Source of the DNA: Baylisascaris procyonis
Lineage: Eukaryota > Nematoda > Chromadorea > Rhabditida > Ascarididae
Assembly: GCA_037389465.1 (NCBI GenBank)
Contig: JAZARR010000193.1
Coordinates: forward strand, 310,001-374,000
Direction: 5' to 3'
DNA: 64,000 nt
Program-made: the position numbers and the translations under genes
Shown: in pieces, positions 14,101 to 25,630 of the stretch
How the letters are laid out: each line of letters starts with the position of its first letter
Position numbering within the stretch: position 1 is the first letter of the stretch
The notes under the pieces: model-generated
What the model saw: only the letters and a program-made list of their open reading frames with translations
Database searches by the model: none
Told to the model about the DNA's origin: nothing

Positions 14101-16116
14101 TGTGTGCCTTAATTAAATACGAACAGTAAGACTATTACATTCAACCTAGATCCTCACATTATTAATTCTGAGCGAACCGCTGTCATATAGTTAGATATGT
14201 TGGGTTGACTCCTCGGTGCCACAACAAACAATTGTAAATGACAGAAAGAGTATCGAATAATGGAAAAATAAACAGCATAATAATCAATGCAAAGCAATAT
14301 AATGATCAATGGTGATGACGCATACCTACTGCATAGCTTGCAAGGAGCATCATATCAGAATAGCACCAGAGTAGAACGCTCTTCGTCAGCATATCTCTCT
14401 CAAATCTGAGTAAGCTTAAGATGTTAGCTTAAACTGAATGCCACAAATTTATTTATTTATTTATTTACTTCAATCAACGCTGCAAATATCGGACTTAAAT
14501 TCCTACTTCCACTTAACCTTTATTCAAAAAATAATAATAAAAATAATTTTTTACCTCTTTTTTATCCTTTTCAGATGCACTCCCTCGTTCCGAATGCTTC
14601 TTGCTCCTCTCTTCAACATGATGCTCGTGCTCCTTTGGCCGTGATCGGTCATCTCTTCTTATCTCCCTCTCTCGATCACTTTCTCTTCTCCTCCTTTTTT
14701 CTTGTTCCTTCCCTATTTCTTCTTTTTCCTTATTCTGCTCGTCCTGCTCATCGCCCTGTGCTTTTTCCTTCAGTTTACGGCGACGGTGTAATTCTTCCAA
14801 AGAAATGACCCGATTCTTTAAAAAAAACGAATTAATTTTAAAACAAAAACAACTGATATTAAAAAAAACCCAATAATCTAGACCTATAAGAAGAATACAA
14901 GCATCCCAAAGAAATTGTACAACTGCATATGGGCCTGCATCCCCACTGTGATGAAATCAATGAGGAACTGCTGTATTAACAAACAGAAATCCTTTCACTA
15001 AGAACTACTTCAAACCCATCAATAAAAATAAAGCAATGGCAAAAACTTACTAGTCGCATTCTAAAATTGTCATCAGGGTTAATGGCTTTGGCTATCTAGG
15101 TATATTTGCTCATTCGTTAACCGACCTTTATGCACGGATAGCGGAAAGACAATAACTTTCTCTAAATACGCTGAAAGTTATAAGCAAATGGAATAAGAAG
15201 ATTGCCAAAACAGAATTTAATTCGGTGACCCAAAGATAAGACCATTTAAAAACTTGTCATCTGTTCTTCTACTAAGATTCTGCGTAAAGGTTTGATTGCC
15301 GACATCTAACAACGACTACTTCAGTTACCACGATGATGAAAATCGGGCATGAAAGAGATCTAAGCTTTTTGCGGTTAACTACAGCCATCACTCACGCATA
15401 ATATCAAATCTCTTCACAACCTGTTCTCGTCTCCAATGAGGCGGTGTACGACTTCGTTCACGATCACTTCCTTCTGGAGTGCGGAATCGTAATGCTCCAC
15501 GTCCCTTTAAGAAAAACTTATTTAAAGCTTAAGCATGAAAAGCAATCAGTGCAATCTTTTACCTCCACGGATAATCTTCGAACCTATATCCTTCTAGAAA
15601 GCTTAATCCTATACTTTCCAGCATGGTTCAATTACCCAAGTTTGAAAGCTGATGATTTCGACAACACCACATAGATTAGAAAATTGCGTGCTGTTTACCT
15701 CGCTTCGGTGCGGTTTCATCACCAAATTATCACTGCTCTTAATCCTTAGTTGTTTTATTCAATAAAGAGCACCTCTATGGACTCACCTTAATTTTATGGC
15801 CAGTTCGAGTGACACGGGGTCGACGCATATTTCGACGAGATTCCAGTTCGCGTCTCATTTGACGAGGAGATTCGCCAGCACGCTTCTTTCTCTCCTTGTC
15901 CTTTTCTTTTCTCTTCTCCTCGGGTGTACGTGAACTGGAAAATATGATCTCTTTAATCCAGGAATTCCCCAAAACAAATAAAAATCAACGCAAACATTTT
16001 GCTCTCAACAATTTCTGTGAATCAATGCCAAAGTGTACCACAGACGCATTGAGTCAGAGTAGGCGGAAGCGATATGGACAGACATGCATTCGTAATGAAT
16101 GCTGTGTTCATTGAAA

Positions 16117-16171
<55 letters not shown>

Positions 16172-19100
16172 ACGAATTAAGCAATAGTACTGTAGTGGTA
16201 CAATGGGGCTACTGAACGTAATCAAGCAATGATTACAATCAGAGGCAAACATATAAGGCGACGAAGAGATGAGACTGCGAGTAAAATGCGACTGTTCACC
16301 CCTATCGACCACCAAACGGTTTTCTTCATTCTAATCCGATACACTAAAGGAACTATGAGTTATCCCCAAGTCCTTCCTCTAACATTCTTTAAATGAAGTT
16401 TATAGTAAAGTTTACAGTAACCGATATTAGCCGATACTATAAACCCCATTTAGTCGATATAGTTTCGTCTAAATATGATTCCAGCCGAAATTCAAGTTCC
16501 TTGCTACATTCGTATTTCTATTCCTGCACGCCTAATTCCCATTTCCAGAAACGCTTCTTGCTATCAAGTGCTAATCAACTGCTACACAAGCATGCTGATA
16601 TATGAGTAATCCTTGTTTGCTACTTCTTCCCGTGTTTATTACTCGAAATTTCGACAACGATTGCGTAAATAATCGTTGAAGATAGAAAAAAATAAAATAA
16701 AAAAATAGATAAATAAGAAAAAATTACAAAAATTGACGCATTAGTGCACGATATAAAAAAAAAGAAAGAAATTGTGCTAGAAATGAGAAAAGACTAGAAA
16801 AACTACAAAAACAACCTGAAAAATATAGTCAGATTATGCTTCAAAAATTTCTAAAAAGTTCTAATGTTTTTATCAAGCATTTTGGCATTTATCAAGCACA
16901 GCATATAAAAATCTGAAGACCCAAAAAAAGGAACATAATGAATGCGAGTGACACCCAATCTGGTATCAACTGTGTGATTCTAAATGATAGGTTTGAAACG
17001 TACCGTCGCATCAAATATTGGTTGTGATGTTCGGGATCTTTTGGTATTTCCTCGGCCTTCACACTTGACAACTGTGCTTCGGTGATAGGAGCATTGGTAC
17101 CTATCTCAAGTTGCTCCACTTCTTCACTTACTTTTGTTGTCTTTTCCTTTCGCTTTTTCTTATGTCTCTTTTTCTTTTTCGATTTGTCGTCTGACGACAC
17201 CGACGATGAAGAACTGCAGTTTAAAAAATGCTAGAGAACATCAAAACGAATTTGCTAATTATGCGACAATCCTATTAAAATATTATTTTTACAATATCAG
17301 GCGGAACTAAAAATATAAATAATTGAGGGACTTAAACAGCAATCAAATAGCTAAGATGAATTCCATCTTCAACCAATTAGGTCTAATTATCGTTGAATGA
17401 GATTCCCGTTCCCCAGATGTATATTCCTATACAAATATTTATTCATATAAAAAACAAGAATATGGTGAACTCCTCAACTCTGCGGTTTTCTGCTATGATT
17501 GTGGCTCCAGGAACCGATATGACAGCATTAAAAACACCACTTCTCAGTCAATGCATCTTACAATTTTCAACTCCACGCACAATAAATATACTTTTAAACG
17601 ACTATGGAACCTCCAAAGATTTACTGAGAGATAAGCCGTCTAAATACCTTTCATGTCCATCTTCCGGCAATGTAGCTTTTTTTAGACAGTTAGTCAAAAC
17701 AATTACATCCATGAGGGACATAAGATACCGTAGTTAAATTATAACATTCTTGTGCTTATAAGACCGAGGTTCCCGACAAAGTGGTAGGAACGTAGTATTT
17801 TTGAGCTCATGAGCCTGACCTTCTCCACCAGATCCTTATCGAAGGGTGTCATAGGAAGTTGTGAACACTATAAAATCTGCAGCTTACAAATAGGAAAAAT
17901 GGCACATACATCACGACTGGATGATTCTTGCTTTTAGATGCACGTTATATTACCGTAAATAATTTACACTTTTTTGTTACTGGAGGATTGAAAGAGGAGT
18001 GCAATATCACCGTCAAATGTTTCCGCTTAGGCACTCAACCGTTTCGTCCAAGGTTATTAAACAATGCTCCGATTTCAGTCATGAAATTAGATCTACTAAC
18101 TCCTAAATGCAACACTTGCAATCGGAACAGTTACACAAACCTTTCCGATGATGTGGAACTTGATTCAGATGAGGAATGACGTCTCTTCTTTTTACGCACA
18201 AGTTCACCACAGTTCAAGATCACCACATCGGCAAGCGGACGATGTTTTGCATTCGTTTTTAGATGTTCGATCTCGGTGACCACTTCTTGACCCGATAGCA
18301 CCTTAAATTCATATAAATTATGTCACTTAAGAACACCAACACATGCTCATTGCATCCAATCTGACCACCTGCGAGGATAATGACCTCTCCCTTTTAAACT
18401 CTTTACTGCCCATTTTGAAATCACCTAGGAAGTAAATAAAGAATGCCCATAGCCAGCTACCGGGGTAGAAAAGACGACCGAAAGTTTAACACAAGGGGGC
18501 GTAGGACAGCTAAGCTGTAGTCACGTCTACCTAGGCATAACAACAAGCGTGAGTGAAACCTAGTGGCGTGCACCATTGCAAAAACTCATTAAAGAATCAT
18601 TTAATAACATTATAAGGATTATAGAAGACAAAAGATGACCTTTCCAAATACGACGTGAACACCGTCAAGATGAGGTGCCGATGCGGTTGTTATAAAAAAT
18701 TGTGAACCATTCGTATTTGGTCCTTTATTAGCCATCGACAGCATAAATGGTTCGGCGTGTTTCATAACAAAATCTTCGTCATCGAACATACCACCATAAA
18801 CCGATTCACCACCTGTCCCATCACCTTTCGTGAAATCTCCACCCTTAATTATTGAATGCTTTGATATCAAAACGAATAAACCAAATCTAGCAGTTATTAA
18901 AGCATATGCACCACGAATACTTTCATAATAATGGGGTAGGGACTCATAACAACATGGTTAACGACAATAAAGGTAGAGTACAGTACATCACGGGGGTACA
19001 ATAATTCAGCAGATCCCTTTCCCTCCCTTCCTATAAGGTTTCTAAAAAATTTTACGATTTTTGCAATACAGTATGACATCGGTTGAATGAATAATGGCTA

Positions 19101-19718
19101 AATAAAACCATCAATAATAACGGGATAAAATTAAGTGACATTTCCATTGTTCAGTTGAACAGAGCAAATAGGCTGGAAATGTTACATGAAAAAATGTCAA
19201 TGATTGGTTGGCATCCTGCCTCGAAGGCGTAATTGTTTGTTTCCCACAACGTGACTCTCATGCCTTAAACGAAAGCGTACCCGTGGAAGGTCGCACCCTA
19301 TATATATGGGGCTAGTTTCCGGAAATACAGGAATATCGGTGATTAAATATGCAATATCCATTAAATAAACGACCAAGAAATGCTTTAATATTACCATTTT
19401 GAATTTAGCAGCATTTCGTCCTAGATCCATATGAACGTAGTATAGACATTCCATATGGAAGTTATCTAATACAAGTAAAAAGGTATTATGAGTTACCTGT
19501 ATCATGAAATTTTTGATGATTCGATGAAATGTTGAACCCTTATAATGCAGTGGTTTACCGCTTGTTTTACCAACACCAGCCATGCCTGTGCACAACATTA
19601 GAAAATTATGTGACGTTCTTGGAGCAACATCGTTGAATAATTCCATCACGATTCGGCCTGCTAAACGACCATCGATCGTCACATCGAAAAATGCACGACG
19701 ACGTTCTTTCTTCGACAT
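8136..19718 (-). CDS. Multidomain RS-tailed cyclophilin (PPIG / CYN-8 / filarial CYP-1 type)
   Basis: Peptidyl-prolyl cis-trans isomerase joined to a long charged, Arg/Ser-rich tail; relatives are nuclear and associate with splicing factors. Exons from the ATG: 19497-19718, 18640-18843, 18141-18301, 17004-17213, 15787-15934, 15421-15504, 14555-14815, 13717-13920, 11883-12081, 10404-10980, 9440-9599, 8967-9070, 8136-8223 (TAA). All 12 introns are GT-AG and the phases agree: 2622 coding bases, about 873 residues, close to the length I recall for filarial CYP-1 and longer than C. elegans CYN-8. The ATG starts MSKKERRR directly behind a TTTCAG acceptor. The tail includes [11 protein letters not shown], a motif shared with NKTR-type cyclophilins. 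The weakest boundary is the GTTCGT donor after 13717. Complete, with no frameshift. Confidence 0.95.
12516..12623. repeat. Diverged tandem repeat around an AAGCTTATT core
   Basis: Two or three diverged copies of GCCAAGCTTATTATAAATAT-like units lie in an intron of the cyclophilin gene, with repeated HindIII-like AAGCTT sites. No coding content was seen. Confidence 0.6.
15625..15765 (+). other. SL1-like leader followed by a 37-codon ORF and AATAAA
   Basis: The 22 bases at 15625-15646 match the nematode SL1 leader at 20 positions (core AATTACCCAAGTTTGA). Five bases later an ATG (15652) opens a 37-codon ORF starting [12 protein letters not shown] and ending in a hydrophobic stretch [12 protein letters not shown]. 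Its TAA overlaps AATAAA at 15761-15766. No GT donor follows the leader, so this is not an SL RNA gene. The order leader, ORF, poly(A) signal is what a retroposed trans-spliced mRNA would leave. It lies inside a 282-base cyclophilin intron on the opposite strand. A chance match of the leader is unlikely, but expression is unknown. Confidence 0.45.
16114..16172. repeat. (TAAA)n microsatellite
   Basis: About 15 uninterrupted AAAT/TAAA units in a cyclophilin intron. The ORF read through it on the minus strand (repeated FIYL) is an artefact of the repeat. Confidence 0.95.
18141..19718 (-). other. Cyclophilin isomerase domain (first three exons)
   Basis: Residues 1 to about 180 form a full cyclophilin-type isomerase domain: [59 protein letters not shown] and [12 protein letters not shown]. 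The catalytic Arg (FHR), Phe and Gln (FMIQ), QFF and the HVVFG histidine are present. The position of Trp121 in cyclophilin A is His here (APHLDG), as in the PPIG/NKTR group, a change linked in that family to weaker cyclosporin A binding. The [11 protein letters not shown] insertion is also typical of the large cyclophilins. Confidence 0.95.
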
Positions 19719-19729
19719 CTGAAAAAAAG
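19719..19729 (-). promoter_or_regulatory. Splice acceptor directly before the cyclophilin ATG
   Basis: On the minus strand CTTTTTTTCAG abuts the ATG with no 5' UTR between. In nematodes this is the usual look of an SL1 trans-splice site, although a cis-spliced 5' UTR intron would look the same. Confidence 0.6.
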
Positions 19730-22158
19730 AAAAGAAAAACAATTTATGATGAAATATTCGACAATTGAATAATCGAGAAAGCACGCCAGAAAGAAAGTAA
19801 CGACATGTGCATGCAAATAACGATATAAACGATAGAAAATTTTGCGTAAACTGGCCAATTAAATTGGCCGGCCATTAAAAAAACACTCAAAAGCAATGAA
19901 ATGACATCTAGTTTGGCTAAGTTTAACCTGTCCCGGTTATGACAGTAACCGAGTCTAACATATATTTCTAAAGAGTAAGCACTCCAACCGTCGCCCTATA
20001 GTAGTCACACTTATTTTTTACTATTCGGCGAGTAGACGGACATTTGCGCTCATATGCATGGATATCATGAGCCATAATGCATAATGGAAAAAAGGTATGT
20101 AAAAGGTTCGGAAGAAGAGGAGGGATTGATTCACAGACACTTACTGAAAATATAACTCGCGGAGTAGGAAAAGTTGACTTTTTAATCGCACTATTGTTTC
20201 GAATGTGTCTGTAATTGAGTAAGATTTAATCACCTGAGTTTCAGGTAATATAACAGCCTTTTTACCCAACACTACAAAGCAAAACAGGTCAATAGGTGAT
20301 ACAGTTTCAGGAAATGCAACAGGTGACAAATACAGTCGCCTTTATAAGCAAACCGCCTTAACAATACAAAACAAAATGCCTTTAGAGAAAAAGTGAACCG
20401 AAAGAAAATCTTAGCGGATTGGGATGCGGGTTCATAAACATCAAATTACGCACAAACAAACATACACATGCCGATCGAACAATTCGCAACGATAAAACCC
20501 ACAGGAAATGCAAGAAGGATACTACTACCAATCCACGCCTAGAGTTTATTGTATTTCCGCACTGCCCTATGGTTCTTGACCTTATATTTCCGGATCTCCA
20601 GCTTCACCTATAGAACAATTCACCTCATTACAGATGGATTCTTGTGAAGATTTAAAAAAAAAACGGATTAATAGAAGAAAAAATGCGAGAAAAGGAATAC
20701 ACCTCCATAAAAAATAATGGAAAAACCTAAATGCCGATCATATAGCAGCAAAAAATTCAAACATACCTATATGTATTTATAATAGCAACCTTCCAAATAT
20801 TTTCGTGCATTTATTCCATCAAAATTCAAAGATATAATTGCTAATATTACTAAACGATATTGCCTCAATTGGAAATACTTTTTTAAATTTGGAAAAAAAA
20901 TAAAAAAGCACATTTCTAATCTCAGAAATTATCTAAACTATGAATAATTAATTTTAGTGAGAAAGGGTTTAAAGAAACGACAAATATTTAGAAATTTTTA
21001 AATACGCGCCATATCTTGCAGCGAAAATCAGGCAAACTGCAAATGGCGGGAATTCGAAACTGCAGCATTTCAAATGCTTTCGCCCCGCAAAAAATTAAGA
21101 TGCTCGCGACCTCTTCCAGGTATAAGCCATCTGAGGAATCCGACCTAAACAATAGTATATCGCGATCAAATTCCCAACTTTTTTAACTTTTTATTCAAAA
21201 CATTACGACGAATTTCTTTCTCAAATGAAAATTTTTTTAAAAAGCATAGAACCATCGACAAGATTCCAAATGATTTTTGCAAGTAAGTTAATGTAAAGGT
21301 GCTAATAACACTGCAATAATACCGCATAACACTGTGTTTATACAACATACAACGGGAATAATGAAACCACAAATGAATTATTTCATACGGGGTGAACGTG
21401 ACTTTCAAAACATTGTAACACTGCCAATTTTTGGATGTTATAAGCAGAGTGGAGGCGGGATTACCGTAACCGCTCAGACGTCTCCAAGCTTAAGGTCACA
21501 CTTCTGTCATTATCGTGATTCAAGGAATTTCTAACCATATTACTTAACTTATTACCCATGCGAACAATTCCAATCGAATTCCCGTCACCTATATCGGCAC
21601 TAGAAACTTTACTTCCCGACTAAATTTTCTAAAAAAAAAATAAAAAAATAGACGGAGTGAAAATCGTATCCACCGGTCTTAATATTTGATCTTATTGCCC
21701 AAAAACTACTTAAAAAATTACCATATAAAAATCACTGCTGTAAATTTTTTTCAAACTTAGTGATTTCACTTCAGAGAAAGTAAAAAAAAAGGGAAAATAA
21801 AATCCCATACAAATATCTCTTTTATTATTCAAAAAATATTATGGAAAAAAGTAACTTTATTATTTGCATTTTTCAATTCCTTTTTTTACAAAAAAAATTT
21901 AGTCGAAATAAAATTTAAAAAATAAAAAAACAGTCGAGCAACAAATTTGAATAAACGAATCATCGCATACAATTCGTCACAAATTTTCATACTGCTATCA
22001 TCGATCAAATATACGTACAACTTCATATTGTAGAGCCTCTCAATATGCAAATATACATATAGAGGATATATTCACATAATATGCAAATATCCAATAAACA
22101 CATACATTTGCAATGAGCACGAATAGAACAATTCCAATTTCTTTGATATCGACTTCCC

Positions 22159-22207
22159 GAGGAGAGGGGAGGGGTGGAAGGGGGGGAGGGGGAGGGAAGA
22201 AAGGGGA
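22159..22207 (+). other. G-rich tract, possible G-quadruplex
   Basis: Successive G-runs (for example GGGGAGGGGTGG then GGGGGGGAGGGGGAGGG) could form a quadruplex on the plus strand. Minus-strand transcripts would carry the C-rich version. No function can be read from the sequence. Confidence 0.5.
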
Positions 22208-22502
22208 CAGTTGAATGGGACCATAGGTGAGACCGATAATTTGTGTTTTTAGACCACCCCTGTGATTCTGCCATCGCTCGCATTTTCGTTTAACTTCAGT
22301 TTATCGTACACTTAGAATTTTCCAGAACACCCCAGTGTCATCCCTTCTGTACTCTTTAGCATTTAAAAAAAAAAAATTAAATAAACCATATATTTATATT
22401 TTAGATACCACAAAAATGAAAGATAAGACAATATACGAATATGAAGCGTCGGCTAAACACCATCTCGAACAACCCGACTAACACAAATTCCATCTAGACA
22501 CC

Positions 22503-22580
22503 AAATGGGTAATACGCCCTAAGCAATAACAAATGGGTAATACGCCCTGAGGTATAACAAATGGGCAATATGCCCTAACC
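22503..22580. repeat. Short tandem array, three 28-base units
   Basis: Three consecutive copies of a unit starting AAATGGGTAATACGCCCT at 22503, 22531 and 22559; the third is truncated and more diverged. GGGTAATACGCCC is nearly self-complementary, so each unit could form a small hairpin. It superficially resembles a CRISPR-like array but has no spacers. Confidence 0.9.
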
Positions 22581-23058
22581 ATTCTGTAGTATAGATCTTG
22601 CTCGACGATAGAGGAGTCAACAGATCGAAATCAACATATCCTAGTAGCCTAAATGGCTACCATTCCGAATAAAAATTCTATTCTCTTTGAAGCGAAAATA
22701 CCCGAGCATAGAAAAAATCCCCCAGAATCGATAACCAAGCATAGATTCAGCAATGCACTCGATATTGGATTTACCATTCAAGTTCGATAATTCTGCTCCC
22801 ATAGTGATATTTGAAGGTCTCCCACCGATTCAACTCCTACTCAGATTTCCATTCCTCAGCATCAACATTTTAATATAAAATGCTAGAATCTTCACAATCC
22901 CTCCTCCAAAAATCATCAAGTATATTCAACACAATTGCATATCACGATTACATAACCACAATATACTATAATACTGATATACCTTAATAGAATACAACAC
23001 AAATAGTAATTAAAGAAGTAATTGTAAAATGAGATTCAATGCACTCCGTTCATAAGCA

Positions 23059-24862
23059 CTAAGATTCAGATGTTTCCCTCATATGAGTTTCATAATCACT
23101 CCAATCAAATTTTGATCGCTTCGGAAGGAAACGATCCGGTATTCCACGTAATTTTAATGCTTTCATTTCCTTCCATCGTTCGAAATCTGCTTCTGCATCC
23201 TTCACACATAAATATGAAGAAACTGGAATCGTCATCATACCCGATAAGCTAAAAAATTTATAAATTAGGCGCACAGAATCATTGGTTTTATATTCATTTC
23301 CTCTCCTTGATGTATGACACTAAATTCTTAACTCAATACAACCTTTTATTGAGACAACTTTCCTACCCGTCTCTTTCCCCTCTCCTTCCAACTCACCACA
23401 AACGACAGCCGACTGCACAGAAAAACACCTAATCGGTTTTGCAGTTCTTAATTATCTCGAACATGTCAAGTAACCCAGTGATCGACATCTATACCTTTAA
23501 CCTTTGTTATGCATATTATTACATGCTATCCAAGTAAGCATCTTTCCGATACCTGGGGATATGGGTTAAGCGTCCTTTGATATACAAGAGGAATCAGACT
23601 CATTCGTGCCCGGTCAATAACATCGACCAGTGGAAGAGCTGAAGAGAAGTAAATTTCCTGTGGTCAGAGTGCAGGCAGAGCTCGGACCCGAAAAACAATT
23701 CCCTAGAAGACCTCAACCCGTAGGGATGGATGCAGTCGCTCGGGCACGCTTGGTGTTGGTTATCCTGAACTGCTGAGGGACGAAATATTATGCAGTTTTT
23801 ACGTAGATCCCTTGAACGAGGGACCCCTGAGACTCGGCGCGGGCCAACCTCAGGAACTGGCTCTTCGGAGCCGTTAGGTGTGGGCACCCATCGTTCAGCT
23901 AAATGATGATAAGGTGATAAACGGCCCCAAGGGTCACGAAAGTGATCCCGTTCATGTAGACTGGAACCAATCGGAATAAAATCTCGGAGAAGCCTCTCAA
24001 TTACGTCCAAATTCAGGAACAGCTGAATTGACGGACACCTCGGAAACGAAGGTCTTTCGACGGGGCCAGCGGATTTACTTCTGACTCGCCACCTGCGAAA
24101 TGAGGAAAAAGTGAGCTGGGGCCCTCTTCCGCAAGGCAAGGAACTAACCTTTGTGACTATAGAAGTGGGAAAATACCCCAGAAAACTAGTGCGCTAAACG
24201 CTTTAAGAATTCATACTGCCAAGTCAAGTGTTTATAAAAATGCTCAAAAATTCACTTAATAACGGAAAAATGAAGAACAGAATACACGCATTTATTGCTA
24301 AGCAACAATTAATTCAACGCTTCACATATACTCGGAGATATGTTACATTTCCAATCATAATTTAAGCAATATTTCAAAAAATATTTTTGAAGAATTTTCG
24401 ATTCAACAATAATCTTTTATTTATATTTTATATATTTAGAAATATTTAAAAAATAAAAGTAAATAATAAATTTATAAAAAAAAAAAAAAACAACTAACAA
24501 TCCTGCACGCCAGTTGCCCGTTATTCCAAAGATCAACATATTCGAGAGGATAAAATTAGCGATAACTGAGATTACTGTTGTTGGGAAACCAGGATCCGGA
24601 TTCTTGAACAACTGAAATAGAATCGTCGTCTGATATGTAGAAAAAAGAATCGTTAAATAAATTCCTCATACCTTTAAGTAGAAAATTCGAAAAAATCCCT
24701 ATGATTAGGGCTAGATGCCGGATTGATCTAGATTTTCGGTTAGATAATTCTCAAAAAAAAATTTTTTTTTTAATTTACTTTATGCAAAAAAGTGGTACGA
24801 AGACTTACACCAAATAAATAACTTCGCTGCAATGGTGGATTCTCTTCGTCAATATCGGTCAT
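23059..24862 (-). CDS. Small two-segment membrane protein, complex I NDUFC2-like
   Basis: Three exons, 24809-24862, 24499-24611 and 23059-23248 (TAA on the minus strand), join in phase through GT-AG introns to give 118 residues, almost the length of human NDUFC2 (119). The order is a short N-terminus (MTDIDEENPPLQRSYLFG), an NPDPGFP turn, a first hydrophobic segment (VISVIANFILSNMLIFGI), NWRAG, a second hydrophobic segment with SSYLCVKDAEADFERW, and a basic C-terminus with RFLPKRSKFDWSDYE. The order of parts and the YL-VK-D pattern after the second segment fit NDUFC2, an accessory subunit of mitochondrial complex I in the inner membrane, but sequence similarity is low. The gene model is firm; the family is an inference and another small mitochondrial membrane protein is possible. 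The ATG directly follows TTTCAG. Confidence 0.7.
23600..24139 (-). other. GC-rich island, open in one frame, in the second intron of the NDUFC2-like gene
   Basis: Counting 23641-24120 gives about 52% G+C, against about one third around it. The whole island is open in one minus-strand frame (about 180 codons, ending TGA at 23600) with no in-frame ATG near its start. Within it are several compact hairpins: a TTCG tetraloop at 23855-23875, GAAA tetraloops at 23931-23949 and 24038-24052, a 7-bp stem at 24010-24029, and an outer pair GAACGA/TCGTTC (23814-23819 with 23891-23896). It could be a coding fragment of a mobile element, a nested exon, or a structured RNA. I recognise no family, and it does not splice into the host gene in frame. 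Confidence 0.5.
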
Positions 24863-24867
24863 CTGAA

Positions 24868-24873
<6 letters not shown>
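24863..24873 (-). promoter_or_regulatory. Splice acceptor directly before the NDUFC2-like ATG
   Basis: On the minus strand a T-rich run ending TTTCAG abuts the ATG, as for the cyclophilin gene. This fits SL trans-splicing, or a 5' UTR intron. Confidence 0.6.
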
Positions 24874-24898
<25 letters not shown>

Positions 24899-25432
24899 TG
24901 ATACAGATTAAACGACGTAGACTAAAGCAATATTCAGAAAAGATTCGAAACAACCACATATATAAATAAAACAATGAAATATGCAAATATATATCTACAT
25001 TACAATGTAATCAGTAAGTAAATCCAAATAAAGAACTGAACAATGGTCACCTTTGGGGCGACAATACCTTCGTAACGCTTGTCTCAGTAAAAGGCCTCCA
25101 CGGTCGAACAATACCTCATTTACAAGTAATATAAAGATAAGCAAGGAGTGACTATAGATTATTCAGCTTATGGCTCCGGATTAGCTCCAGATAAAATCTA
25201 GACTCCAGATTATTCACTGCCGCATTACGTGTGGGTAGGGATGAAACGCCAGTCAGCACTTGAAACACAATAATTTCCAGCACATCAACAACTCACATTT
25301 TCTGAGCACCTTAGGCAATAAATGCTAAAACTCCTCCACCTGTATGTTTTCCCTATTGAAGCATAAATGCGCTTAATTAACGCAACCTCAAACCCATGCC
25401 CCTATCTGTCCCCCCATGCACGGAAGATGCAC

Positions 25433-25630
25433 TGCAGATGGAGATGGAGATGGAGTCACTAAATCTGGTGGGTAAAAAATGCAGATGGAATCATTAAATC
25501 TGGTGGGTAAAACCTGGATCATAGCTTGACCTGGTATACCCCTATCTGCCCATATAAACTAAAGAAGACTGCAAATGGAGTCATTAAATCTGGTGAGTAA
25601 AACCTGGACCATAGCTTCACCGGGTATACC
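25433..25630. repeat. Diverged tandem repeat, three copies
   Basis: Copies start at about 25433, 25480 and 25570 with TGCAGATGG/TGCAAATGG, then TCATTAAATCTGGTGGGTAA. The second and third continue through ACCTGGATCATAGCTT and GGTATACC, so the unit is compound (about 47 and 90 bases). The apparent ORF over copy three is produced by the repeat. Confidence 0.8.

Larger units (their letters stand above)
8136..17213 (-). other. Charged and RS-rich tail of the cyclophilin
   Basis: Ten exons encode a low-complexity tail in blocks: Lys-rich [15 protein letters not shown] (17004-17213), [12 protein letters not shown] plus [11 protein letters not shown] (15421-15504), Glu/Arg/Lys repeats (14555-14815 and 13717-13920), an acidic stretch with LDEGQEEG (11883-12081), a long Asp/Glu then Arg/Ser block (10404-10980), [17 protein letters not shown] (9440-9599), a poly-Ser run (8967-9070) and the end ASRSD (8136-8223). 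It is probably disordered, phosphorylated and nuclear. Exon phase and the continuing RS character confirm the chain. Confidence 0.9.
19730..23058. other. Intergenic region between the cyclophilin and NDUFC2-like genes
   Basis: 3.3 kb of AT-rich DNA upstream of the cyclophilin and downstream of the next minus-strand gene. No exon with supporting splice sites or family motifs was found. It holds a G-rich tract near 22159-22207 and a 28-base tandem repeat at 22503-22580. The distance argues against an operon. Confidence 0.6.

Noticed and set aside
16022..16315. 97-codon minus-strand ORF with repeated LFIY
   Set aside because: Produced by the (TAAA)n microsatellite.
22503..22580. CRISPR array
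   Set aside because: The units are directly adjacent with no spacers, in a eukaryotic context.
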